In this document: in pieces, positions 26,094 to 35,271 of the stretch
How the letters are laid out: the number at the start of each line of letters is the position of its first letter
Position numbering within the stretch: position 1 is the stretch's first letter
Source of the DNA: Chryseobacterium lathyri
GTDB taxonomy: Bacteria; Bacteroidota; Bacteroidia; Flavobacteriales; Weeksellaceae
Length of the DNA: 64,000 bases
Direction: 5' to 3'
Assembly: GCF_030812195.1 (NCBI RefSeq)
Contig: NZ_JAUSSF010000001.1
Span: 62,001 to 126,000 of the forward strand
Position numbers and translations under genes: made by a program
Notes under the pieces: model-generated
The model's database searches: none
The model's input: only the letters and a program-made list of their open reading frames with translations
What the model was told of the DNA's origin: nothing

Positions 26094-27781
26094 GTAATAT
26101 AGATTGGACCGTTCTCATTTTTACACTTGTTGCAGTGGTTGTTTACGGCGTATTCATCGGTCGTGGCCAAAAAAGCAATGAATCATACCTGAAAGCAGAT
26201 AATAAAATGCCCTGGTACATTGTGCTTATAGGTATTATGGCTACGCAGGCAAGTGCTATTACATTTCTGTCAGCACCGGGCCAGGCTTATACAGACGGGA
26301 TGCGTTTCGTTCAGTATTACTTTGGTTTGCCTTTGGCGATGATTGTGATCTGTATCACTTTCATTCCGATTTTTCAGCGCTTAAATGTTTATACTGCCTA
26401 CGAATATTTAGAAAACCGTTTTGATAAAAAAACAAGGGTACTCACTTCACTTCTTTTTCTTTTTTCCAGAGGCTTATCAACAGGAATCAGCATTTACGCT
26501 CCGAGTATCATTTTATCAAGCGTTTTAAACTGGAATATTTATTTAACCAATGTTTTAACAGGCGGTATTCTGTTGATTTACACCTATGTTGGCGGAGCAA
26601 AAGCTATTGCTCACACCCAAAAATTACAGTTTCTCATTATTCTTGGAACCATGGCTTTTGCAGGTTATTTGCTTATTCAAAATATGCCGAATGGAATTGG
26701 TTTTAAAGATGCACTGTATCTGGCGGGGAAATCCGGAAAGCTCAATGTAATCACCACAGAATTCGATTGGAAAGATAAATACAATATCTGGAGTGGGTTG
26801 ATTGGCGGTTTTTTTCTGGCACTTTCTTATTTCGGTACAGACCAGAGCCAGGTCGGAAGGTATATTACGGCGAAAGACAATACCAATGCAAAAATGGGTT
26901 TGCTGTTGAACGGATTGGTCAAAATTCCGATGCAGTTTGCTATTCTCCTGATCGGTGCCTTGCTTTTCGCATTCTTTTCTCTGAAACCGGCTCCGATTTA
27001 TTTTAACGAACGCTCTTATCAACATTTAAAGGAAACAAAACCTGAACAGGCTGCGGTTTTTGAAAAAGAGCATCAGGATTTGCAAGCAAAATTTAATGCA
27101 GAATCGAAAGAAATTTTAAAGTTAAAAGAAATTCATTCTCCCCAACTTAAAAAAACAATTCAGGATTTCAAAAACACACAAATCCAGGTAAAAGCTCTTC
27201 ACGGAAGGGTAGAGGAAGCTATTAATAATTCAAACTATAATGCGGAGAAAACGGATACCAATTATATTTTCCTGTATTTCGTGAAAAATACCTTGCCTGT
27301 GGGGATGATCGGTTTACTGTTTGCTGTCATTTTTCTGGCCAGCTGGGGTTCAATTTCCGCAGCGTTAAATTCTCTTGCTGCCTGCTCATTAAAAGATGTT
27401 CATTTGATATTCAGAAAAGAAATTCCTGATGATGCAACCGAATTGAAATACAGTCGCCTGCACACTTTGGCTTGGGGGATTTTCTCAATTGGCGTAGCCA
27501 TGTTTGCCACTCAAATGGGTTCCCTCATTGAAGCGGTTAATGTATTAGGCTCTCTTTTCTACGGTCCAATATTGGGGATTTTTCTTGTTGCATTTTACTA
27601 TAAAAAAATCACCGGTTCAAATGTATTTATTTCTGCAATATTATCAGAAATTGCGGTTATTGCCGTTTATAACTTCGACATCGTTTCTTTCCTTTGGCTT
27701 AACGTGATTGGGGCAGCGGCAGTCATTATATTTTCGGCAATCGGTTTATTGTTTTATAAGCAGAAAGGAGTAAATTCGTAA
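26090..27781 (+). CDS. Sodium:solute symporter (SSS family)
   Basis: 563 residues with the pattern of the SSS (SGLT-like) family: many transmembrane helices, ATQASAITFLSAPGQ (about 50-64) for the TM1 sodium-site region, and SYFGTDQSQVGRYITAKD (about 244-261) close to the family signature. Between the core helices is a charged insert of about 90 residues (roughly 305-390; EKEHQDLQAKFNAESK and following), predicted to be helical or coiled coil. It would import a sugar or related solute with Na+. Being coupled to the PIG-L deacetylase and the 34-residue peptide, its substrate is probably the sugar released by, or fed to, that enzyme; this is inference. Confidence 0.88.
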   Translation: MSNIDWTVLIFTLVAVVVYGVFIGRGQKSNESYLKADNKMPWYIVLIGIMATQASAITFLSAPGQAYTDGMRFVQYYFGLPLAMIVICITFIPIFQRLNVYTAYEYLENRFDKKTRVLTSLLFLFSRGLSTGISIYAPSIILSSVLNWNIYLTNVLTGGILLIYTYVGGAKAIAHTQKLQFLIILGTMAFAGYLLIQNMPNGIGFKDALYLAGKSGKLNVITTEFDWKDKYNIWSGLIGGFFLALSYFGTDQSQVGRYITAKDNTNAKMGLLLNGLVKIPMQFAILLIGALLFAFFSLKPAPIYFNERSYQHLKETKPEQAAVFEKEHQDLQAKFNAESKEILKLKEIHSPQLKKTIQDFKNTQIQVKALHGRVEEAINNSNYNAEKTDTNYIFLYFVKNTLPVGMIGLLFAVIFLASWGSISAALNSLAACSLKDVHLIFRKEIPDDATELKYSRLHTLAWGIFSIGVAMFATQMGSLIEAVNVLGSLFYGPILGIFLVAFYYKKITGSNVFISAILSEIAVIAVYNFDIVSFLWLNVIGAAAVIIFSAIGLLFYKQKGVNS

Positions 27782-27805
27782 ACGAACAACAAACAAAAAA
27801 ATATT

Positions 27806-28324
27806 ATGAAAACAATGATTAAATCTGCTACCGTGCTTTTTGCTGCAATGACGATTTCAGTAAATGCCTTTGCACAGGAGGCTAAAAAACCTGCCAGCCC
27901 TGCAGCTACTGCAACGGGAAAAATTAAAGATGCAACCATTACAATAGCCTATAGCAGTCCTTCTGTTAAAGGGCGTACAATCTGGGGCGGTTTGGAAGCC
28001 TATGATAAAGTTTGGCGTGCGGGTGCCAATGAAGCAACTACTTTCGAAACGGATAAAGACATTACCGTTCAGGGTAAACCACTTTCTGCAGGTAAGTACA
28101 GCTTTTTCTTAATTCCTAAAGAAAGCGGAACCTGGACTGCGATTTTTAACAAAGAGCCAAAACAATGGGGCGCTTATAAATATGAACAAGCTAAAGATGC
28201 TTTACGTGTTGATGTAAAAACAAAAGCTTTACCAGCAACACAGGAAACCTTAGTTTATAAAATAAACAATAATGGATTCACAATGGATTGGGATAAAATC
28301 TCCGTTCCTGTAGAGATAAAATAA
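27806..28324 (+). CDS. Secreted DUF2911 protein
   Basis: 172 residues. A signal peptide (about 1-22, NAFAQ) leads to a DUF2911-type domain: [52 protein letters not shown]2911 is a common exported Bacteroidota family without an assigned activity. It is 24 bases after the symporter and is ended by a perfect hairpin, so it is the last gene of the PIG-L operon. Confidence 0.85.
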   Translation: MKTMIKSATVLFAAMTISVNAFAQEAKKPASPAATATGKIKDATITIAYSSPSVKGRTIWGGLEAYDKVWRAGANEATTFETDKDITVQGKPLSAGKYSFFLIPKESGTWTAIFNKEPKQWGAYKYEQAKDALRVDVKTKALPATQETLVYKINNNGFTMDWDKISVPVEIK

Positions 28325-28342
28325 CTTTAGATATCAAAAATT

Positions 28343-28366
28343 AAAATCCCGTTAATCCGGGATTTT
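28343..28366. terminator. Terminator with 9-bp arms and T-tract
   Basis: AAAATCCCG (28343-28351) pairs perfectly with CGGGATTTT (28358-28366) and runs into more Ts. It lies between the convergent DUF2911 and 111-residue genes. Confidence 0.85.
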
Positions 28367-28370
28367 TTGT

Positions 28371-28706
28371 TTATTTAATAAAAAATTCTTTAAGTTCTCC
28401 TTTCTTTATTAAACTGATATTGTTAGGAGTTATCATTTTATAAATATATCCGTATTGAACATCCTCGTCAAATGATCCTCTACTTTTTTTATCCTTTATA
28501 AAATCATTATCAAGAGCATTCTTTTCTTTAATAATGTTATATTTTGGGTTATAAGATTCTGCTATAATAACTTTATTGTTTTTATATTTAAATGCTCCTA
28601 GTTTACTAATTCGATCAATAGGAAAAACTTCATTTTCCCTTGATGTAGCTAAAACAACTAATGTATCATAGCATAGAACACATGCACCGGAGTAGAATTT
28701 CTTCAT
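28371..28706 (-). CDS. Hypothetical protein (111 residues)
   Basis: A Lys/Ile/Asn-rich protein without signal peptide or membrane segment. Two cysteines lie near the start (GACVLCYDT). No family is recognised. Composition is ordinary for a soluble protein. It shares the terminator at 28343-28366 with the convergent DUF2911 gene. It may be a small accessory gene peculiar to the strain. Confidence 0.5.
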   Translation of the reverse strand: MKKFYSGACVLCYDTLVVLATSRENEVFPIDRISKLGAFKYKNNKVIIAESYNPKYNIIKEKNALDNDFIKDKKSRGSFDEDVQYGYIYKMITPNNISLIKKGELKEFFIK

Positions 28707-28969
28707 CTGTTCGTGTTGAGTTTTACGGTTAGTTTGATTGAAGTTGCGAATTTAACACTTTTTAAAGGGCTTTCAAATCTCGTTACGGAGATTTAATGTG
28801 AGATTTATCACTTGGTAGTATCATTTGCTTAATGCAAAATATTAGTGTAAAGAGGCAGAAGGCTTCTACTTATCCTAAAAAAGTCTATAAAAATTGGCTT
28901 GATAAATTTAATTATATAATTACCAATTAATATATTATCATATTTAATTTTTTATGAGAACTATTCATG

Positions 28970-29036
28970 TTCTTTTTTTACCATTTTTGGATTCTTTATT
29001 ACCTTGTGTTTTGACTTTTTAGTCAATAATTTTGCA
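28970..29036 (+). promoter_or_regulatory. Promoter/operator before the TetR-sphingolipid unit (copy A of a duplicated site)
   Basis: About 65 bases that align without gaps to 41814-41880, upstream of the RND operon, with about 10 differences. It contains a perfect palindrome TTGACT-tttt-AGTCAA (29011-29026), directly followed by TAATTTTG (29027-29034), a match to the -7 consensus TAnnTTTG. A CTTG stands 20 bases upstream of the -7 box (29003-29006) as a possible -33 element. A palindrome between the -33 and -7 boxes is the classic place for a repressor; a TetR-family protein is the best candidate. The rest of the 28707-29178 gap holds nothing recognised. Confidence 0.65.
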
Positions 29037-29178
29037 ATAAAATCTCAGTAAAGCATTGATTATTTTGCTTAGAATATAATTTAAAGATAGGTTTTATTTT
29101 TTTTGAAAATGGCCTATGAAATAGATAAAAGATTTTAGCTGATATAAAGATTGGATTTTTTGGTAAAATAGCATTGTA

Positions 29179-29676
29179 ATGACCACAAAAAAACTTAAAC
29201 AGGAAATTATAGAATGTGCTGAAAAGCTTTTTCTAGAAAGTGGATTTTTAAATTTTGACATTGCGCATTTATCGAAACATTTAAACATTGATTCGGCAAT
29301 TATTCTAAATATTTTTATATCTAAAGGAGGATTATTACTTTCTATTTTAAGTGAAATATATATCGAAGTCTTTACAATTAATAATTCATTCAATAGAGGG
29401 TATTATTCGAATGTTTTAAAAAGAGATATATTTTATAAATTAACTTATAAACATGAAAAAAAGATAACATTGTTCATTTCACTTTTTGAACGCAATGAGA
29501 TAAATATTTTAGATTCTTATATCATAAGTCTTTTACGAAAAACTACAAACTTGCATTTCCGTCTTTTTCTTTTTCAATATAATAATGAAAATGAAAAGCT
29601 GAAGAAAGAAAAGATTAAATATTCTTACTATAGTTTTCTTGAAAAATTTAAAACAGTAGAATTTGAATATAATTAA
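29179..29676 (+). CDS. TetR-family-like transcriptional regulator
   Basis: 165 residues, shorter than the usual ~190. The N-terminal 45 residues have the TetR HTH pattern (KLKQEIIECAEKLFLESGF, DIAHLSKHLNIDSAIILNIF, SKGGLLLSIL), although the recognition helix is atypical. The C-terminal ligand domain is AT-rich in DNA and Lys/Tyr/Phe-rich in protein. It is the first gene behind promoter copy A and is followed after 114 bases by the sphingolipid operon. It probably represses itself through the TTGAC palindrome, and perhaps the RND operon through copy B. A membrane-lipid or toxic hydrophobic ligand is likely by analogy to TetR/RND systems; this is inference. Confidence 0.7.
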   Translation: MTTKKLKQEIIECAEKLFLESGFLNFDIAHLSKHLNIDSAIILNIFISKGGLLLSILSEIYIEVFTINNSFNRGYYSNVLKRDIFYKLTYKHEKKITLFISLFERNEINILDSYIISLLRKTTNLHFRLFLFQYNNENEKLKKEKIKYSYYSFLEKFKTVEFEYN

Positions 29677-29713
29677 CACTTAAATCTTTAGTCTAAATAT
29701 CAATATTCCTGAG

Positions 29714-29733
29714 CAAATAAACGGATTTATTTG
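29714..29733 (+). promoter_or_regulatory. Inverted repeat before the serine palmitoyltransferase gene
   Basis: CAAATAAA-cgga-TTTATTTG, perfect 8-bp arms, 57 bases before the spt start. It may be a second operator for the lipid operon or a weak terminator after the TetR gene. There is no long T-run after it, which favours an operator. Confidence 0.4.
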
Positions 29734-29769
29734 TTTAGGTGGCGAAGCGTTGCCGTAATTTAATAATAA

Positions 29770-30990
<1,221 letters not shown>

Positions 30991-30991
30991 T

Positions 30992-32110
30992 ATGATTAAA
31001 ATTGTAGAAGTAGAAAGCAATAAAGAACTAAAATCTTTTATCGATTTTCCTCACGAACTATATAAAAGTGATCCTAATTATGTGCCTGCGTTATATATGT
31101 CTGAGAAGCATCTTCTTACTAAGCACCCATTTCATCATCATTCAGAAATGAGTTTGTTCTTAGCTTATAAAAATGGAAAAATAGCAGGTAGAATTGCAGC
31201 GATCTTAAATGTCAATTATAATACATTTCATAAGGATTCAGTAGGTTTTTTTGGTTTTTTTGAGAGTACAAATGATTTCAATGTTGCTGAAAAGCTTTTT
31301 GAGGTTGCTGAAAAGTGGCTAAAAGCAAAAAAAGCAGTAAAAATCATAGGTCCTGTAAATCCAAGTACAAATGAGAGTTGTGGTTATCTCGTGGAAGGCA
31401 AAAATGAACCACCTGTTGTGATGATGCCTTACAACCAGCCCTACTATCACGATTTGTTTTTAAAAATGGGTTTTCATAAGAATACCGATCTGTTGGCATA
31501 TTTAATTGATGTTGGGAGTTTTCAGGATAAATCTGTCAAGATGTTGGATTTATTATCGCAAAGACTTAGCAAAAGAGGGATTATTGTCAGAAAGGTTAAT
31601 TTGAAATATTTCAAAAAAGAGATTGCTGAATGCATGACCGTGTATAATGAAGCATGGGATAAAAATCTTGGATTTGTTCCGATGACTGATGAGGAGTTCG
31701 AACAGATGGCCAATGATGCCAAAATGATACTTGATCCTGATTTTTGTCTGGTTGCAGAATACGAGGGAAAAGCAATAGGTTTCACGTTATGCATTCCGGA
31801 CATTAATCAGATTCAAATAAAAATGAAGAAAGGGAGGCTGTTTCCATTCGGAATTTTTAAACTTTTATTGGGAAGAAAAAAAATCAAAAAGCTTAGAGTA
31901 TTGGCTTTAGGTGTTAAGGAAGAATATAGAAGAGTAGGAATTGAAGCAGTGCTTTATGGAACACTGTTGAAAAACGCTAGAGAGAAAGGTATTGTTGAAG
32001 CTGAAGCATCATGGATACTTGAAGAAAATCAAATGATGAACAGAGCTTTGGAGAATTTGAATGGCCATATGTACAAGAGATACAGGATTGTAGAAAAAGC
32101 AATATTGTAG
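30992..32110 (+). CDS. bcerS: GNAT-type bacterial ceramide synthase
   Basis: 372 residues. The C-terminal half carries GNAT acyltransferase features (CLVAEYEGKAIGFTLCIPD, then RVLALGVKEEYRRVGIEAVL for the acyl-CoA loop); the N-terminal half has a second, degenerate GNAT-like lobe (SLFLAYKNGKIAGRIAAI and IIGPVNPSTNESCGYLVEG). This two-lobe form of about 370 residues is that of bCerS, the N-acyltransferase shown in Caulobacter to make ceramide in the bacterial pathway. It would add the amide-linked fatty acid to the sphingoid base, in bacteria before or after keto reduction. It lies between spt and the reductase with almost no spacing. Its identity rests partly on this context. Confidence 0.82.
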   Translation: MIKIVEVESNKELKSFIDFPHELYKSDPNYVPALYMSEKHLLTKHPFHHHSEMSLFLAYKNGKIAGRIAAILNVNYNTFHKDSVGFFGFFESTNDFNVAEKLFEVAEKWLKAKKAVKIIGPVNPSTNESCGYLVEGKNEPPVVMMPYNQPYYHDLFLKMGFHKNTDLLAYLIDVGSFQDKSVKMLDLLSQRLSKRGIIVRKVNLKYFKKEIAECMTVYNEAWDKNLGFVPMTDEEFEQMANDAKMILDPDFCLVAEYEGKAIGFTLCIPDINQIQIKMKKGRLFPFGIFKLLLGRKKIKKLRVLALGVKEEYRRVGIEAVLYGTLLKNAREKGIVEAEASWILEENQMMNRALENLNGHMYKRYRIVEKAIL

Positions 32111-33090
32111 TGAGGAAAAAAATTTTGGTTACAGGAGCCAACGGATTTTTAGGTTTTTATCTTGTAAAAGCAGCAATACAAAAAAATCTTGAAGTTTATG
32201 CAGGTGTTAGGGAAGGTAGTGAGGTTTCACATCTGAAAGATATAGATGCGAAACTTACTTATCTGAACTATTCTGATCTAAATTCTCTAAAGGAGAATTT
32301 TGAAATTAATGCATATGATTATGTTATTCATGCAGCGGGCGTAACCAAAACCTATAATAACCAAATCTACCGTACTGTAAATGCAGATTATACAAAAAAT
32401 GTCGCTTTAGCTGCCAAATCAATCGCCATAAAAAAAATGGTTTTTATAAGTAGTCTCGCCGCATTAGGCCCAACTATTTTTGGTGAAGAAAATGTGTTGC
32501 TCCCTGACACTGCCCCTAAACCAATAACGAGCTATGGCAGAAGCAAACTGATAGCCGAACAAACATTAAAAGATCTGAAAAATTTAGAATGGATAATCCT
32601 TCGTCCTACAGCCATTTATGGACCCAGAGAAAAAGATTTGCTGACACTTTTTAAAATGATTAATAGAGGGCTTGAAATATATTTAGGGAAAAAAAAACAG
32701 ACATTAAGTTTTGTATATGTTGAAGATATTGCAGAAGTGGCTGTACAGTCATGTTTTGCAGATACATCAAGAGAGTGTTACAATATTTCGGATGGAAAAA
32801 GATATACTATACAGGAGCTGTCAGGTATCATTAAAAAAAAACTAAAAGTAAAGACTGTAAAAATCATTATTCCCATATTTTTTCTCCGATTACTGGCAGG
32901 AATTACAGAAAGTGTAATGAAAAGAAGAGTTTCTATCATTAATAAAGATAAAGTGAGTGAACTTATTGCCGAGAACTGGTTTTGCAGTATTGAAAAAGCG
33001 AGGCGGGATTTATCATATACTCCGCAGTTTACCCTTGATAAAGGCATTACAGATACCATTGAATGGTATAAAAAGAATAAATGGATTTAA
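32110..33090 (+). CDS. cerR: Epimerase-like 3-ketosphinganine/ketoceramide reductase
   Basis: 326 residues, extended short-chain dehydrogenase. TGANGFLGFYL (about 8-18) is the GxxGxxG nucleotide site, and SYGRSK (near 144) holds the catalytic Tyr and Lys. The family is annotated as NAD-dependent epimerases, but in Caulobacter the CerR member reduces the 3-keto group in ceramide synthesis. The start is a GTG that overlaps the TAG of the acyltransferase gene by one base, which implies coupled translation. The position next to spt and bcerS makes the reductase role far more likely than a sugar epimerase. Confidence 0.8.
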   Translation: MRKKILVTGANGFLGFYLVKAAIQKNLEVYAGVREGSEVSHLKDIDAKLTYLNYSDLNSLKENFEINAYDYVIHAAGVTKTYNNQIYRTVNADYTKNVALAAKSIAIKKMVFISSLAALGPTIFGEENVLLPDTAPKPITSYGRSKLIAEQTLKDLKNLEWIILRPTAIYGPREKDLLTLFKMINRGLEIYLGKKKQTLSFVYVEDIAEVAVQSCFADTSRECYNISDGKRYTIQELSGIIKKKLKVKTVKIIIPIFFLRLLAGITESVMKRRVSIINKDKVSELIAENWFCSIEKARRDLSYTPQFTLDKGITDTIEWYKKNKWI

Positions 33091-33105
33091 ATAAAAAATT
33101 ACAAA

Positions 33106-34431
33106 ATGAGTTATAATATTAAAGGAGCAGACGGAAAACTTGGAATTCTTATTCCTGGTCTTGGTGCCGTAGCAACTACATTGATTGCTGGAGTGGAATC
33201 TATTAAAAAAGGATTGTCTAAACCCATAGGGTCACTTTCGCAAATGGGAAACATCCGCTTAGGAAAACGCACAGAAAACAGATATCCATTAATTAAAGAC
33301 TTCGTTCCGTTAGCACAATTGGACAGCATCGTATTCGGTGGCTGGGATGTTTATGAAGATAATGTGTATGAAGCTGCTGCGAATGCAAAAGTACTTGAAG
33401 CAGCTTTGCTTGAGCAGGTAAAACCGGAACTCGAAGCAATCAAACCTTTCAAAGCAGTCTTCGACAAAAATTATGTAAAGAACTTAGACGGGACCCACAT
33501 TAAGCAAGCTGAAACCAAATGGGATTTAGCCGAAGCGATTATCAGGGATATTGAAACTTTTAAACTGGATAATAATCTGGATAGAATCGTTATCGTATGG
33601 TGCGCGTCTACCGAAAAATATTTTGACAGCAGTGAAGTTCATCAGACCATCGAGGCATTTGAAGAGGGACTTCGTAATAATGATGCAGGCATTGCTCCAA
33701 GCATGATTTATGCGTATGCTGCCATAAAATCGGGCATTCCTTTTGCAAATGGAGCGCCCAATTTAACGATTGATATTCCCGCACTTCAGCAGTTCGCTGT
33801 GTTAAATAATGTTCCTATCGCGGGAAAAGATTTCAAAACTGGCCAGACATTGATGAAGACTATTGTTGCGCCTGGCCTTCAGGCTCGTTCATTAGGTGTT
33901 AAAGGTTGGTTTTCGACAAATATTTTAGGAAATAGAGATGGTTTGGTATTGGATGATCCGGACAATTTCAAAACGAAAGAAGTTTCAAAACTAGGCGTTT
34001 TAGAACAAATCCTAAACGAAGATATTAATCCTGAATTATATGGAGATTTATATCATAAAGTGAGAATTAATTATTATCCGCCTCACGGAGATAATAAAGA
34101 AAGCTGGGACAATATCGATATTTTCGGATGGTTGGGATATCAAATGCAGATTAAGATTAACTTTTTGTGCAAGGATTCTATTCTGGCAGCACCGATTGTC
34201 TTAGATCTTGCCTTATTTATGGATCTTGCAAATCGCGCTGAAATGAGTGGTATTCAGGAATGGTTATCGTTCTATTTTAAGACTCCACAAACGGCAGAAG
34301 GGTTGCCTCCTGAGCATGATATTTTCAAACAATTGATGAAATTACAAAATACTCTACGTCACCTTATGGGTGAAGATTTAATCACTCATTTAGGGCTTGA
34401 TTATTACCAGGAGTTGGTAGAATCTCTGTAA
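33106..34431 (+). CDS. ino1: Inositol-3-phosphate synthase
   Basis: 441 residues. The N-terminal GILIPGLGAVATTLIAG (about 13-29) is the NAD site; VFGGWDVYEDN and the long C-terminal catalytic part with WDNIDIFGWLGYQMQIKINF are typical of myo-inositol-1-phosphate synthases. The enzyme isomerises glucose-6-phosphate to inositol-3-phosphate, which here would feed phosphatidylinositol phosphate synthesis by the CDP-alcohol phosphotransferase two genes beyond. In Bacteroides thetaiotaomicron the inositol lipid cluster (BT_1522-BT_1526) also includes this enzyme. It is 15 bases after cerR and 9 before the phosphatase. Confidence 0.93.
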   Translation: MSYNIKGADGKLGILIPGLGAVATTLIAGVESIKKGLSKPIGSLSQMGNIRLGKRTENRYPLIKDFVPLAQLDSIVFGGWDVYEDNVYEAAANAKVLEAALLEQVKPELEAIKPFKAVFDKNYVKNLDGTHIKQAETKWDLAEAIIRDIETFKLDNNLDRIVIVWCASTEKYFDSSEVHQTIEAFEEGLRNNDAGIAPSMIYAYAAIKSGIPFANGAPNLTIDIPALQQFAVLNNVPIAGKDFKTGQTLMKTIVAPGLQARSLGVKGWFSTNILGNRDGLVLDDPDNFKTKEVSKLGVLEQILNEDINPELYGDLYHKVRINYYPPHGDNKESWDNIDIFGWLGYQMQIKINFLCKDSILAAPIVLDLALFMDLANRAEMSGIQEWLSFYFKTPQTAEGLPPEHDIFKQLMKLQNTLRHLMGEDLITHLGLDYYQELVESL

Positions 34432-34440
34432 GAAATAACA

Positions 34441-34890
34441 GTGTATAAAATCTATTCAACATTGGCAACCATTGGACCTATTGGACATGTGTCCAAAGGA
34501 GGGGGTAGTATTGCGGCAGCCTTTGCTGCCGTGTGCTGGTATCTTTTTAATTGTCACAATGCTGTTGTACAGATAGTTGCTGTAATCATTGTTTTTATTA
34601 TAGGTGTTTGGGTTTCAGATAATTTGGAAGAGTATTGGGGGAAAGACAGCAATAAAATTGTTATCGATGAGGTTTTGGGGATGATGGTATCATTGGTATT
34701 CATTCCTATTTCTGTAAAGAATGTCGTGATTGCCTATTTATTATTTCGATTTTTTGATATTACAAAGATTTTGGGTATCAAAAGATCGGAAAAGCTGCCC
34801 AAAGGATGGGGCGTTATGGTAGACGACCTATGGGCGGGGATTTATTGCAATCTTATTTTACAAGCCTGTTTTTACTATGAAATGATGTAA
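34441..34890 (+). CDS. PgpA-like phosphatase, probable phosphatidylinositol phosphate phosphatase
   Basis: 149 residues, all in the PgpA pattern: GPIGHVSKGGGSIAAAF at the start, IVIDEVLGMMV (acidic metal site), FRFFDITKILGIKRSEKLPKG, then GVMVDDLWAGIYCN at the end. About four membrane segments place it in the inner membrane. PgpA itself removes phosphate from phosphatidylglycerol phosphate. In the inositol lipid cluster of Bacteroides a PgpA-like enzyme dephosphorylates phosphatidylinositol phosphate instead, and the neighbours here support that role. Start is GTG; the next gene starts directly after the stop. Confidence 0.82.
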   Translation: MYKIYSTLATIGPIGHVSKGGGSIAAAFAAVCWYLFNCHNAVVQIVAVIIVFIIGVWVSDNLEEYWGKDSNKIVIDEVLGMMVSLVFIPISVKNVVIAYLLFRFFDITKILGIKRSEKLPKGWGVMVDDLWAGIYCNLILQACFYYEMM

Positions 34891-35271
34891 ATGAGCCTGC
34901 TTAAATCTTTGTTTTTTAAATTGCAGCTAGTATCATTAACATCTACTGCTGTAGATTTTTCAGTAACAATTTTGCTTAAAGAGTTTGCAGAAGTGGTATA
35001 TCTTGCAGCACACATTGTAGGTCTTTTCAGTGGTGGGCTCACTCAATTTACTCTTAACAGAAGATGGGTATTTAACAGTGGAGAAAGAACAAATGCGATG
35101 ATTTTAAAATTCATTTTCGTTTGGATGATAAACTTTTCGCTCAGTACAACTTCTGTTTGGCTTCTGACCAATTTTTTTCAGTGGAATTATATTTTTTCAA
35201 AAATAATTACGTCGACTCTGTTGGCGGTTAGTATAAATTTTTTTTTACAAAAAGAATATGTATTTAAATAA
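34891..35271 (+). CDS. GtrA-family membrane protein
   Basis: 126 residues with four transmembrane helices in the GtrA layout (LVSLTSTAVDFSVTILL, HIVGLFSGGLTQFTLNRRWVF, then two further helices ending FFLQKEYVFK). GtrA-like proteins are thought to help move polyprenyl-linked sugars or other lipids across the inner membrane. In this operon the likely cargo is an inositol lipid or ceramide intermediate; this is inference. It directly abuts the phosphatase gene and overlaps the barrel gene by 14 bases, so it is translated with them. Confidence 0.82.
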   Translation: MSLLKSLFFKLQLVSLTSTAVDFSVTILLKEFAEVVYLAAHIVGLFSGGLTQFTLNRRWVFNSGERTNAMILKFIFVWMINFSLSTTSVWLLTNFFQWNYIFSKIITSTLLAVSINFFLQKEYVFK

